Positions 35,301-43,798 of a stretch of 64,000 nucleotides of DNA are shown piece by piece. The notes under the pieces are model-generated. The model was not told where the DNA came from and searched no databases. It was given only the letters and a program-made list of their open reading frames with translations. Every line of letters begins with the position of its first letter. The first letter of the stretch is position 1. Source of the stretch: Photobacterium gaetbulicola Gung47. GTDB taxonomy: Bacteria > Pseudomonadota > Gammaproteobacteria > Enterobacterales > Vibrionaceae. Made by a program: the position numbers and the translations under genes. The stretch covers positions 806,001 through 870,000 of the forward strand of contig CP005973.1 in the NCBI GenBank assembly GCA_000940995.1, given 5' to 3'.

Positions 35301-36522
35301 TGAACAGGAAATAGTAGGTCAGTCGTACTACTTGTTTAACGGACAGGAGCTGCAGCAATGGCACTTCTATGACCAAGGTAAAGGGGAAACTGTATTTGCC
35401 GATGGTAGCTCTGCCAGCTTTGATTGGAGTGTCAATAATGATGGAGTCATTAAGGTTGATTATGAGTGGGGTCCGGTGGATTACTTCGCTTTTACCGGCC
35501 GTGATGAACAGCATATTGGCGTTAAAGTCTATAGTCAGTGGAATGACTTCGGAGAAGATAGGTTTAATATCTGGGCGGCACGGGTAACGACTTACCCACC
35601 CATGATAACCAGTTGTCCGTTAGATCAGGATAATGCGAGCTACGATGACTTTTATCAGGCAATTGCAGCGTGCGGCGGATATAACCCGATTGAAGGTGAT
35701 TTCGAAAATACGCTTGCCGGAGAAACGTTTGTACGCGTCAGAAGCGATGGCGATACTCGTGCGTATCAGTTCCATGAAAATGGTCAATACAACTTGATAC
35801 GAGCCGGTGATTGGCGCTCGCAAGAGGGAACGCTGTGGGAAGTTACTCCTGAAGGCTTCTTGAAAATAATGCCCGATGTGAATACCCAGAATGAGTTCAT
35901 GTTACTGGCCCATCAGCAGTTCTATGACGACCAAAGTAGCTTTGTCGTGTACGAGCAATACACTGATGGTGCACAAAATCATAGTGATATATGGAGCTTT
36001 GTTTTCCGAGAGTATGAACAAAACCAGCCTCTATCTGTATGCAATACCGGTAACACCCCATGGAATGATGAGCTGGATCAACCCGCAGGCTATGCTGATG
36101 TACAGGCATACCAAGCGAGTGTTCAGCAATGTCAGGTCTTGACGGATAACCGGGCGCTGAAATTCACCGAAGATATGTTGGTAGGTAAAGAGGGCGATCA
36201 GCAAACAACTTGGCGTATCACAACGGATGGAGATGGAGAAAATATCCGCTTCAATCCAAATCGAACTGGTGCGTTTGTCGATCCAGAAGATGGCGAGTTT
36301 CCATTTGATTGGCAACTAGTCGACGGTCAGGTTCACTTGACGATTACTCACCCTGATTATATTGGCTCTTCTGAGATAATATCGATCACCGAGTCCGATG
36401 GTATCCAGTTTGTGCTCAAGTCGTTCTGGATAGATACCTCTGGCGAATGGGCTAACCCAGCCCCAGAGGAAGAAGAAGGTGAAATATGGGGATATATCAT
36501 AGAGTTAGTTGATAAACAGTAG
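32362..36522 (+). CDS. Large surface lipoprotein with thrombospondin type 3-like calcium repeats
   Basis: 1386 residues. The lipobox LMVAAC gives lipidated C21 (followed by Ser, favouring the outer membrane). Residues 45-240 form a carboxypeptidase-regulatory-like/Ig-type N-terminal part (AIDGYLHNAFVWLDLDRDYQFD, VVSPLTTMVDF). About 250-415 is a run of DxDxDG calcium loops of the TSP3 type (DTDKDGVADSEDDFP, DVDGDGHGDNLADKFP and so on). The C-terminal part contains at least three degenerate units of about 140 residues starting near 944, 1083 and 1225 (CNLGNTEW, CPLDQDN, CNTGNTPW). Probably a secreted or surface structural/adhesion protein. Function unknown. Confidence 0.85.
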   Translation: MKRHPIAVAVGIGTLLMVAACSDDSTPIAQEPIPEPTTSMSIKAIDGYLHNAFVWLDLDRDYQFDENVEPSTRSENGLATLDVSGIDNPESYPVVVKAIQKETIDLDNPGTTVAKNFVMSAPSGSAVVSPLTTMVDFKMRQEGISEEAAKSDIAQMFGIEPDLIDSDYQDAATTGATVAVKLVQQSAKSIVTAGVLPESETELDENTLGGMVEQAMEEGSQVGQVLIDDRGENIAEDYDFDRVVSEEKAVEADTDKDGVADSEDDFPENPLEWRDVDGDGHGDNLADKFPTNKDEWEDSDGDGYGDNLADQFPDDKTEWSDFDKDDIGDNSDPDDDNDDVNDEDDAFPYDETEWIDTDGDTIGNNADTDDDGDKVDDIDDKFPLDASEWADSDSDSVGDNSDQYPNDPDKSVADVVIQYAYRSPMFVDILMDVKTLDVAQDITIETLNDASIRRTENTVYTVPDTEVIFGEWESHALYKDDGTFERSSFGYYDYNLDGYIQYESQWLDIGTYTQGHERFWRYIDESDAALEGGSNGTGREFDEIDIASQIANEDLSGVDAIQYLTIDSRSEDAVTTTTTRIKQYVIDGWTFGDSEGELNYSAQATASIADGVVVDYYDTRDWQADGIVNTAIGFAKQNDQQYTFSYFRPVWAAPEQPYFEEYAQYSYIKDKADVLGNYWYEVTTEYDEQAKTRSVTGQRFILSNTDSKLVDEAYPQGMLFNGYHAVRTDRSESEYTEAVNWSHLPISDGYFASPEGNFTVKEIDVGQDYKVFTKHENGLWVGQRFAEWGSQLVTDLAQEIESLRSSGYALDEIDASLLPGLSDYNGMLLGESFQYDESGEARQWYVVTNNDLFTPLQDGEYQLVPLQLTHNGIKPNWRVNDSQSGTIVISVPHTDNPWNWYDAYWRLMLNADEVEPLTGAWKNWLGEFYLSEEEAQAAIIQHGRMCNLGNTEWDGGIPIGEPQYTDYAALLEACYYLQVTEQEIVGQSYYLFNGQELQQWHFYDQGKGETVFADGSSASFDWSVNNDGVIKVDYEWGPVDYFAFTGRDEQHIGVKVYSQWNDFGEDRFNIWAARVTTYPPMITSCPLDQDNASYDDFYQAIAACGGYNPIEGDFENTLAGETFVRVRSDGDTRAYQFHENGQYNLIRAGDWRSQEGTLWEVTPEGFLKIMPDVNTQNEFMLLAHQQFYDDQSSFVVYEQYTDGAQNHSDIWSFVFREYEQNQPLSVCNTGNTPWNDELDQPAGYADVQAYQASVQQCQVLTDNRALKFTEDMLVGKEGDQQTTWRITTDGDGENIRFNPNRTGAFVDPEDGEFPFDWQLVDGQVHLTITHPDYIGSSEIISITESDGIQFVLKSFWIDTSGEWANPAPEEEEGEIWGYIIELVDKQ

Positions 36523-36524
36523 AC

Positions 36525-36552
36525 AAATGGGAGCCTCCAGGCTCCCATTTTT
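36525..36552. terminator. Bidirectional terminator
   Basis: AAATGGGAGCC-TCCA-GGCTCCCATTT followed by TT. It lies between the convergent lipoprotein and small membrane protein genes and can serve both. Confidence 0.9.
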
Positions 36553-36567
36553 AATTTGTAGGCTAAT

Positions 36568-36843
36568 TTAAGCAGCGACTTCTTTGGATGGTGACTTGAA
36601 GATATTGAACACCGCTTTTACCGTGTAATACCCGCAGAGGGCGGTGAAGGAAATGGCTCCCACTGATTCGCCGAATTGCTCCGAAGCACCGATGAAATTG
36701 AATATATCTCCACCGAAATCTCTGACATGATCCAAAGCCCACTTGTATACCAGGTATAGCTTTGTGAGAGTAATAAAGACTAAATAAGCTTTACCATAGG
36801 GAGTGGTTAGGAAATACTTAACTTTATTCCAAAAACTTTTCAC
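36568..36843 (-). CDS. Small membrane protein, hypothetical
   Basis: About 91 residues with two hydrophobic segments (YLVFITLTKLYLVYKWAL and ISFTALCGYYTVKAVFNIF) and a short charged tail. The frame can start at TTG 36855, but the GAGG site touches that codon. The GTG at 36843 has a usable, if long, spacing. No family recognised. Confidence 0.6.
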   Translation of the reverse strand: MKSFWNKVKYFLTTPYGKAYLVFITLTKLYLVYKWALDHVRDFGGDIFNFIGASEQFGESVGAISFTALCGYYTVKAVFNIFKSPSKEVAA

Positions 36844-36929
36844 TTTTACTTTCAACCTCGTTACTTATTGGACGAGTAGAAGTGTAGATAAAATGAACGG
36901 TTGGAATTTACCACTTTGCGCCATAGGGG

Positions 36930-37850
36930 TTAATCGGGTGATTTGCCCGTCGGTGTTGTGATTTCTTCAAACGAAGCGACCTGATTTTTTCCATGCCGCT
37001 TGGCAAAAGTGAGGGCCTGATCCGCTTGGTGTAAGGCCAATGTTGGTGATGTCATGTCACCAAGTAAGGTATTGACCCCAATGCTAATTGTAAAATTTAC
37101 GGTGCTATCAGCCGTTGATACATCGAGTTGGCTTACCCGCCACCGTAAGCGCTCTGCTAATAAGAGGGCGAACTCATGGGAGGTATGAGGCAGCAGGATG
37201 ATAAACTCTTCGCCGCCCCATCGACCGATAAAATCCGATTGACGGATACTGGATTTACAGCATTGTGAAAATATTCTAATGACATCGTCACCGGTCTGGT
37301 GGCCATATGTATCATTAATCAGCTTGAAATCATCAATATCGATGTAGAGACAAGAAATAGGATAACTGTGTCTCTGGGCCTTCGCTATTTCATTACTCAG
37401 TATGATCTCAAAGCGGTTTCTGTTGGTGAGGCCTGACAGCGAGTCAACCGAGGCTTGCTGCTCGAGTTGATAAAAGTCGTTGTACTTTTCAGTAATGTCA
37501 ATAATAGCTAACTGGATTGCTATTTCGCCTTCCCATTGAACAATCGATTCGGCAACGAGGACATGGGCGACTTTGCCGGAGGGTTTGGTAACTTTGAATG
37601 TCTGAACTCTTGGTCGCTCTACACCTTTGATCAAACGGTGATGGTGGGCGAGTGCTTGCTCCGGATTGACATCGACAAGCAAACTTAACAGGTTGGGAAG
37701 TGATAATTTGGCTGGGATCTTACTCAATCCAATGATGTTGCAAAGATTCTGATCCACATGAAGCACCTTGAATTCATCATGGATTAAAATGCCAAAATCA
37801 GAGGCAAAGGTATTATCAGGATCAAGCTGTATCTGTGGGAATTCAATCAT
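36930..37850 (-). CDS. PAS-GGDEF diguanylate cyclase
   Basis: 306 residues. A PAS-like N-terminal domain (about 15-125; SDFGILIHDEFKVLHVDQNLCNI) is followed by a GGDEF domain (about 135-295) with the active motif GGEEF in FIGRWGGEEFIILLPH, the DIDDFKLINDTYGH metal/substrate block, and ISIGVN. The intact motif predicts c-di-GMP synthesis. No RxxD inhibitory site is obvious before GGEEF. Cytoplasmic, no membrane segment. Divergent from the HlyD-type gene. Confidence 0.92.
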   Translation of the reverse strand: MIEFPQIQLDPDNTFASDFGILIHDEFKVLHVDQNLCNIIGLSKIPAKLSLPNLLSLLVDVNPEQALAHHHRLIKGVERPRVQTFKVTKPSGKVAHVLVAESIVQWEGEIAIQLAIIDITEKYNDFYQLEQQASVDSLSGLTNRNRFEIILSNEIAKAQRHSYPISCLYIDIDDFKLINDTYGHQTGDDVIRIFSQCCKSSIRQSDFIGRWGGEEFIILLPHTSHEFALLLAERLRWRVSQLDVSTADSTVNFTISIGVNTLLGDMTSPTLALHQADQALTFAKRHGKNQVASFEEITTPTGKSPD

Positions 37851-38146
37851 TTAAATTATTACTACCGAATACATCCATGGTATGACCCAAATCGGTCAGC
37901 TACTGCGTCGATAAAAGCACTAACAAGAATAATATGTGACATTGATTCCAGAATTTCAAGCTAAATTACATTTTATAAGCAAGTAAATTCAGATAATCAG
38001 AGCTTTATCATCATTTCTAGCATGATATTCTGCGTGGCTGCAGAACAGTGCTTTGTGGCGTGGATTGATAAGAATACAACGTACTTTATTACTTAAAATG
38101 TTGGTTTTTATCCATTTACCAATTGTATGATTACAATGAGGTTGTA

Positions 38147-39307
38147 ATGAGTCAGCAAAGTCAATTACCTGCAAAAAATACGGCATTAGAGTCAGATGAT
38201 CGAAACACAGCGATAAAAGAAGCCATAACCTCTAAAAATAAAACGAAAGCAGCGGACCCTCGCCGAGCGACATTAATGGCATTACTAATTTGCATGGGTT
38301 TATTTGTTTTTTACCTGATTTGCGACAGGGTGATTCCCACAACCGATATGGCTAGGGTAAGGGCGAACGTTGTCCCTCTCGCGCCATTGGTGAGTGGCCC
38401 AGTTACTAACGTGCATGTCCAACCCAATGATATCGTTCGCGCAGGTCAGCCTCTTATAGAAATAGACAAAACGGATTATGTGATTGCCCTCAAGCAAGCC
38501 GAGGAAAACCTCGAAAAAGCGGGCAAGCAAGTCGGTGTACAAACTGCGACGGTTGAGTCGGCGCAAGCGCAATTGAGTGATGCTATGGCAAACCATGAAA
38601 ATGTTCGCCGTCAGGCAAAGCGAGTTTTTTCGATGGTGGACAAAGGCATCGTCACCCAAGCCGATGCGGATAAGACTCATGCAGCTTTAGCCCAGGCGAA
38701 AGCACGTGTTGAACAAGCCAAGGCCTCTGTTGAGCAAGCAAAAGAGCAACTTGGTGCACAAGGTAATGAAAATACAGAAATACAGGCTGCGTTGCTTGCA
38801 TTGCAAAAGGCACAGTTGGATGTAGAGCGAACCATTATCCGTGCTCCGTCTCAAGGGGTGGTCACTAACTTTAGGCTTGATGAAGGCATTTTTGCGAATA
38901 AAGGCCAGCCACTGATGACGTTTGTTGCTGGTGGCGATAGTTGGGTTGAAGCCTATTATCGCGAGAACAGCCTTGGCAACATTAAGCCCGGCAATAAAGT
39001 GGAAATCGCCCTTGACAATGTGCCGGGCGAGGTGTTTTTAGGTGAAGTTACCAGTATTGATTATGGTGTTGAGTGGGGACAGGCTCAGCAAGCAGGCCAA
39101 CTAGCAACCGTGGCGCATCAGTCAGGCTGGCTGCGCCAAACCCAGCGTTTTCCCGTGATGATCCGTTTCGACCAACCGATACCCAAAGGTAGCCTTCGAG
39201 TCGGTGGGCAGGCTGATATCATGACGTATACCGAACAAGACTCAGTCATGAATCTGTTCGGCATGGTTTGGATACGAGTGATCTCTTGGTTCTCGTATAT
39301 TCGTTAA
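38147..39307 (+). CDS. HlyD/EmrA-type membrane fusion protein
   Basis: 386 residues from the ATG at 38147 (behind GAGGTTGTA; the frame is open from 38123). One N-terminal membrane anchor (ATLMALLICMGLFVFYLICD), a biotinyl-lipoyl-like domain (VPLAPLVSGPVTNVHVQPND), a long alpha-helical hairpin (about 125-225), and a beta-barrel part (ERTIIRAPSQGVVTNFRLDEG). Such proteins link an inner-membrane pump to an outer-membrane channel. The DUF2955 gene 19 bp downstream is the likely pump partner. Confidence 0.92.
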   Translation: MSQQSQLPAKNTALESDDRNTAIKEAITSKNKTKAADPRRATLMALLICMGLFVFYLICDRVIPTTDMARVRANVVPLAPLVSGPVTNVHVQPNDIVRAGQPLIEIDKTDYVIALKQAEENLEKAGKQVGVQTATVESAQAQLSDAMANHENVRRQAKRVFSMVDKGIVTQADADKTHAALAQAKARVEQAKASVEQAKEQLGAQGNENTEIQAALLALQKAQLDVERTIIRAPSQGVVTNFRLDEGIFANKGQPLMTFVAGGDSWVEAYYRENSLGNIKPGNKVEIALDNVPGEVFLGEVTSIDYGVEWGQAQQAGQLATVAHQSGWLRQTQRFPVMIRFDQPIPKGSLRVGGQADIMTYTEQDSVMNLFGMVWIRVISWFSYIR

Positions 39308-39326
39308 AATTGCTGGGGGCGGAAAA

Positions 39327-40370
39327 ATGCACACGGAACAAAGTCAAAAGATACTTCGTTACGTCGTTGGTGTGATGTTATCGCTGATCATTGCCTATGG
39401 TTTGAACTGGCCGCTAGCCTATGTGATGCCTGTGTTCGTTGCCAAACTGCTGGTCGATAAGCCCATTGCAGATAAGCGGGTGATGACTGAGCTGGGTTTA
39501 TCGATGGTGGCTACTGTTCTGATTGCCCTGATGGTAACCAATGGGCTAGTCCAATATCCCCTTATTATGTTGGTGCTTATTGGGCTGATGATGCTATGGG
39601 CATATTTTCTTTTTCAGAACCCGAATTGGAACTTCTTTGCAACGATGCTGATGATTGCAGCACTACTATTGCCGTATTTGGGCCTTATGCAGCCGGTGAT
39701 TGCCTTGGAGGCAGGAAAAGCGTTGATGCTGGCTGGGGGGGGGGCTGTTGCTGTTTATGGTATTATGCATTGGTTATTTCCTGCGCAGGGGGGCGAAATA
39801 CCGAATGTAGTCACCAAATCCGCACAAGAGGAACGCCAAGCGCAGCAGGTGAGGTTACAGGAATCATACAAGGCACTGTTGATTAGTTTTCCTGTTATTG
39901 CTTTTTGCTACTTTTGTCAGCTGACAGGAGCTATTTTGACAATGATCTTTATTGGTATCTTGTCACTGCAGCTGACCGCTGCAAAGAGCGTAAAACTAAG
40001 TCTGTTTTTGCTTGTAACTAATATTGTTGGCGGATTGCTGGCCATTATGGCTTATGAGCTGCTGGTGACTGCACCGTGGTTTCCCTTCCTGGTTGCGATG
40101 ATGGCCTGTTTTACCCTGATTTTCGCAGTGAAGATTTTTTGCCAGCCCGAGAAAGCGCCAATCTATGCCAGTATATTCTCGGCTTTGTTGGTTATATTTG
40201 GCGCCGTTGTTGCCAGTGATAGCAAATTGATTGATATGAACTTTTATACTCGAATCTGGCAGCTTATTTTAACCAGCGGTTACATGATCGTGGTGGCCAC
40301 TTTTATTGAAAAGTGGCAATCAGCATCCTGTACAGGCGCGAAGCAACCTGCGCCGGTATTGCTAACCTAG
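39327..40370 (+). CDS. DUF2955 inner-membrane protein, partner of the HlyD-type gene
   Basis: 347 residues in two blocks of about five membrane segments separated by a cytoplasmic stretch (about 155-185), as in FusC/aromatic acid exporter relatives and DUF2955. Together with the upstream fusion protein it probably exports small organic compounds. A run of ten G at 39735-39744 lies inside the coding region (encoding AGGGA), so a one-base slip would truncate the protein near residue 140. The end overlaps the convergent AraC gene by 4 bp. Confidence 0.85.
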   Translation: MHTEQSQKILRYVVGVMLSLIIAYGLNWPLAYVMPVFVAKLLVDKPIADKRVMTELGLSMVATVLIALMVTNGLVQYPLIMLVLIGLMMLWAYFLFQNPNWNFFATMLMIAALLLPYLGLMQPVIALEAGKALMLAGGGAVAVYGIMHWLFPAQGGEIPNVVTKSAQEERQAQQVRLQESYKALLISFPVIAFCYFCQLTGAILTMIFIGILSLQLTAAKSVKLSLFLLVTNIVGGLLAIMAYELLVTAPWFPFLVAMMACFTLIFAVKIFCQPEKAPIYASIFSALLVIFGAVVASDSKLIDMNFYTRIWQLILTSGYMIVVATFIEKWQSASCTGAKQPAPVLLT

Positions 40371-41368
40371 CGGACAAATTTCTTGCGGTAGTCTTTTGGG
40401 GGAAATCCAGTCAGCTTTCTAAAAGCCCGTGAAAAGTGGGCGATATCTGCATAACCAAGCTCAACTGCTATATCTGTCAGGGAGAAGTCTTTTTCTTCCA
40501 TTAGCCTACAGGCAGTGGCTAGCATGATATTCTCCCTAATATGCTTGAAACTGGTATGCTCCTGCGAAAGCCTGCGCTGCAGGGTTCGCGGAGTTGTTCC
40601 TAAAATCTTTGCTGCTTCAGTGATGGTCATTGATTGTTTGCACAAGTATGGGGAGAGTGCGAGATAAATAGATTCAATATAGGTAATCGTTTTAGGTGAA
40701 TTGCTCGAGGAAGAAGAGACAGCAAAGCTAGCTGCTGAGTGGTAGGGTAAATTGAGTATTTCATTGCTAAGAGCAACCGCGCCAATTTTCCTTTTGGTGA
40801 AAAATTTGGTTTCCTTGCACTTCAGTATTTGTGCAAGCTTATCCGCAGCATCTGATTGCATGGCAATGTATGTCGGGGACCATGGCTGTTTAGTCGTGTG
40901 CCGAATAAACTCGACAAGAAACAGGATGGCAAAGATTTCCGACCAGACATAACCTTCGGTTTCCTCGATCGGTTTGTAGCGGCAGAGCCATGGTGTATCG
41001 TTAAAATTTTCTATGCTTAATTGGGTACTTGGGGATTCATGTAGCACCGCTGTTTTCATTTGCTCAATGGCTTCGCCAATACTTTTGGGATTATCCAGAT
41101 GTGAAAGTAATTTAGGAATAAAATACTCCCGAATGGAAGTACGCAGAAGTTCACCGTAAAACTCTGGCTCAGCCCGCTCCGCCATCATACCCATGAGATT
41201 TCGTATAGGAGCCTCTGGCAGATATTCATGTTTATGTTGCATGATATCATCAGGTATACCCGCTGCACTCAGTAATGGATAAATATCTTTTTCAAAATGC
41301 TTAATTAAAGCAATAATCGTACTGGCATTGACAGTTTTTACTAGTGGTACCAACTGACCTTGTTGCAT
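40367..41368 (-). CDS. AraC family transcription regulator (OruR/ArgR-like architecture)
   Basis: 333 residues: an N-terminal 'arabinose-binding-like' Arac_N domain (VNASTIIALIKHFEKDIYPLL, FYGELLRTSIREYFIP) and a C-terminal double helix-turn-helix (ITEAAKILGTTPRTLQRRLSQ and LTDIAVELGYADIAHFSRAF, ending FPPKDYRKKF). It is convergent with the HlyD/DUF2955 pair and may control it. The effector is unknown. Confidence 0.9.
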   Translation of the reverse strand: MQQGQLVPLVKTVNASTIIALIKHFEKDIYPLLSAAGIPDDIMQHKHEYLPEAPIRNLMGMMAERAEPEFYGELLRTSIREYFIPKLLSHLDNPKSIGEAIEQMKTAVLHESPSTQLSIENFNDTPWLCRYKPIEETEGYVWSEIFAILFLVEFIRHTTKQPWSPTYIAMQSDAADKLAQILKCKETKFFTKRKIGAVALSNEILNLPYHSAASFAVSSSSSNSPKTITYIESIYLALSPYLCKQSMTITEAAKILGTTPRTLQRRLSQEHTSFKHIRENIMLATACRLMEEKDFSLTDIAVELGYADIAHFSRAFRKLTGFPPKDYRKKFVR

Positions 41369-41624
41369 TGCTATACCTGTATATTTCCACTGTTTGTATA
41401 ATTATAACGGTTTCGGCTAATTGGAATAAAGCTTTCTTCTGATAAAATTATAATTATCACATTAGAGCTGTTCAACGGACTTCATTGCTTTGTGTTGAAG
41501 GAATAATATGCTGCTGTTTTTTTGGGGTACACAGGCATACAAAACCGTACATCGTCAGTGTTGAGTTGGCATATCGAGGGCTCTACTCTTTACCATAAAG
41601 AACGCTGTTTTATTGGTGTGTGTA

Positions 41625-42494
41625 ATGAGTTTAATTCAAGATGCTTTCAGTACTTATAAAGTCACCTGCCGCAACAAACCTAAGTCTATAGCGAAATATA
41701 TATTACGTGGGGTGATTCACCGTAAATCATTGAAATTATTAAATGATAACTTTAAGTGTGGTGAAAGAAAGGTCGTTTTTCGAAATCAACCCGAGTTTGC
41801 GCTCAAGGCGATGCGGCCATATCTCAGAGCTGGTTTGAGTCGCATGATGGCTGTCAAAGCCGTGGTTAACCATCATGAATGGCTCGATAGTCATATCAAC
41901 CTAACCGCTCGGCAGATGATTTATCAGCATGGCTTGACTTTGCACAGCTTCGATATCGGTGAAGAGACCTTTATGATTAAGTTTTTGTTCCTTGATAGTT
42001 ATAGACGTGAAGGCGAGCTGACATTGGCACTTTGTGATAATACGGGAAATAAACGTTACGTAATTACCTTTACTGTACATGAAGGTAGTGCTTATATTGG
42101 CGGAGTGCAGGGAAGTGTTGATAACGATAATTTCAGCAGAAGGTTCACAAAAACAGTTTATGGTATTCGTCCTAAAGCCTTTGTGGTTGAGGCGCTAAGA
42201 ATAGTGTTGAACTATTTTAATATTAATAATCTTTATGCCGTGAAAAACTCAGCTCATGTATATACCGATACAAGATATAAGAAAAAGCTAAATTTCAATT
42301 ATGATCAGCTGTGGCGAGAGCAAAGAGGGGTAGAATTTAATGATTGGTATTATCATTTGCCTTTAATTAGTGAAAGAAAAGATATTGAGTTGATTAAGAG
42401 GCCGAAGCGGAAAATGTACAGAGAAAGATATACTTGGTTGGATAAGCTTGATCATGATTTAGCTGAAGAGTTAGCCAAAATCTCTATATGCTAA
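41625..42494 (+). CDS. VirK/YbjX family protein (DUF535)
   Basis: 289 residues from the ATG at 41625 (the frame is open from a TTG at 41613). DUF535 features are present: NQPEFALKAMRPYLRAGLSR, HEWLDSHI, EGELTLALCDNTGNKRYVITF, and the late NINNLYAVKNSAHVY and KLNFNYDQLWRE. Relatives (VirK of Shigella, YbjX of Salmonella) are linked to envelope stress and peptide resistance, without a known reaction. Followed by a strong hairpin at 42541-42580. Confidence 0.88.
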   Translation: MSLIQDAFSTYKVTCRNKPKSIAKYILRGVIHRKSLKLLNDNFKCGERKVVFRNQPEFALKAMRPYLRAGLSRMMAVKAVVNHHEWLDSHINLTARQMIYQHGLTLHSFDIGEETFMIKFLFLDSYRREGELTLALCDNTGNKRYVITFTVHEGSAYIGGVQGSVDNDNFSRRFTKTVYGIRPKAFVVEALRIVLNYFNINNLYAVKNSAHVYTDTRYKKKLNFNYDQLWREQRGVEFNDWYYHLPLISERKDIELIKRPKRKMYRERYTWLDKLDHDLAEELAKISIC

Positions 42495-42540
42495 GATTAT
42501 AGAAATCCGGGTCTATATGCCTGGTTTTCTAAATGCCTGT

Positions 42541-42580
42541 AACCTTTAAATTGCAAATGTATTTTGCAACTTAAAGGTTT
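42541..42580 (+). terminator. Hairpin after virK/ybjX
   Basis: AACCTTTAAATTGCAAA (from 42541) pairs with TTTTGCAACTTAAAGGTT (to 42579) with one A-C mismatch and a short loop, followed by TTATTTAT. Probable terminator. Confidence 0.75.
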
Positions 42581-42640
42581 ATTTATGGCTTTTTGTGAAT
42601 GATTAAAAATTAAATTAGCAATTAGGTGGTGCTTTCTAAA

Positions 42641-42823
42641 TTACTGTCTTTTTAGGAAGGCTTCAAAAGATCGTTGTGCTTGATCAAGCTCAGCCATTAA
42701 ACATTCAATATCGGCATGATTTCCTGTTTTAATTGCTTGATAAAGCTTGTTTCTACAATCAATGAGGTTGTCTCTGGCCGTTTTGTGTGAAAAAAGGCTA
42801 CGTAAACTTTCCGCTTGATCCAT
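42641..42823 (-). CDS. Small helical protein, 60 residues
   Basis: 60 residues, predicted as two or three helices (ARDNLIDCRNKLYQAIK, IECLMAELDQAQRSFEAFLKR). A good ribosome site (AATGAGGTAGAATT) precedes the ATG. No recognised family; the size and charge are like small cytoplasmic regulators or cofactors. Confidence 0.65.
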   Translation of the reverse strand: MDQAESLRSLFSHKTARDNLIDCRNKLYQAIKTGNHADIECLMAELDQAQRSFEAFLKRQ

Positions 42824-43143
42824 AATTCTACCTCATTTAAACAACATGTTTAGATCAGTACGTCTGCGGATACCAAAATGCCATGGAAGCTAATTATTAC
42901 CTTAATTATGAAAAAGATAGCATATCTAAGGCGTGTTGTACGGTTGCGGGTGTGACGAGGTTCACGGTTTTTGCGATGGTAATGCTAGATAAGCATGAAA
43001 TTTGATTTTGTTTGTATAAATATCGACGGTGCGTAGATGAGTTGATTGGGTTGTTGGTTGGGGCGTCAATGAGACGGTGCCGTTATACGTTGTCATAAGC
43101 CACCAAACGCTAATTTTGGTGGCATAGGCGATTTATTCACTAT
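42824..43143. other. Intergenic stretch between two small genes
   Basis: 320 bp. Apart from the hairpin at 43099-43123 and the promoter region of the 60-residue gene, I see nothing defined in it. Confidence 0.5.
43099..43123 (-). terminator. Hairpin downstream of the 83-residue gene
   Basis: GCCACCAAA (43099-43107) pairs with TTTGGTGGC (43115-43123). It lies 20 nt past the stop of the 83-residue gene. Confidence 0.65.
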
Positions 43144-43395
43144 TTAGTGAACGGGGCCTTTGGGGCCTAAACGTACAAGGTCTTTGCCGTTTTCATAGAC
43201 GTCTTCTGTTACCCAGCGCCCCAACAGCAGTTGATGATTATCATCTAGTACTGCAATAAAACGACGGCCATCAGCATTGTTGGTAGCCAGGGCAACACCT
43301 GCAACATTGGTTAGGCCTAATCCACCGTTTTCAACGGCCAGCAGAAATGCCTCCAGTTCTTCGAGGCTTGAGATAACATCATTTTCGTTGATCAT
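43144..43395 (-). CDS. Hypothetical protein, 83 residues
   Basis: An acidic 83-residue protein (MINENDVISSLEELEAFLLA, RRFIAVLDDNHQLLLGRWV). AGATGAAG precedes the ATG. It looks like a small soluble protein with a helix followed by a beta sheet. No family recognised. Confidence 0.65.
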   Translation of the reverse strand: MINENDVISSLEELEAFLLAVENGGLGLTNVAGVALATNNADGRRFIAVLDDNHQLLLGRWVTEDVYENGKDLVRLGPKGPVH

Positions 43396-43798
43396 AATAC
43401 TTCATCTTTTTGTGTTGTTGCTCCTCTTCGCTAAGACAAAGGTATACTGCCATTTGCCTTTGGAACAACTTGTTCGAGGAATGCCTCAACAGAGTATGGC
43501 TGCTAGAGGACGTGAATGCATTTTACAGAAGATAATGGGTAATTTAAATTTCGATTGATTTGGTTGTCTAAAATTGAACCGCCACCTTCGGGAGGGTGTC
43601 AGCCCATTCACTCCGTCGTTGAAGCTTTTTGAAAGGGACTGCCATTCCTGCAAACCTTCGCCTTGGATTGAAGGCGCTGACAACCCTCTGAATCCTGCAC
43701 CTTGAAGTAACGTGGGTATATGCACTTGCTGCATAGAAAAAATCCGGTACATTAAAGCATTAGATTTACATCATGGAATATGCAGGAGCCTAACAGTA
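43396..43798. other. Intergenic stretch with a GC-richer block
   Basis: 403 bp. The part at about 43570-43730 is GC-richer than its surroundings and contains inverted GGGTGTCAGC (43594-43603) and GCTGACAACC (43676-43685). It looks like an inserted or repeated non-coding unit rather than a gene. Confidence 0.45.

Noticed and set aside
43486..43752. An 88-codon minus-strand frame in the intergenic block
   Set aside because: No protein features, and the DNA looks like a structured non-coding repeat.
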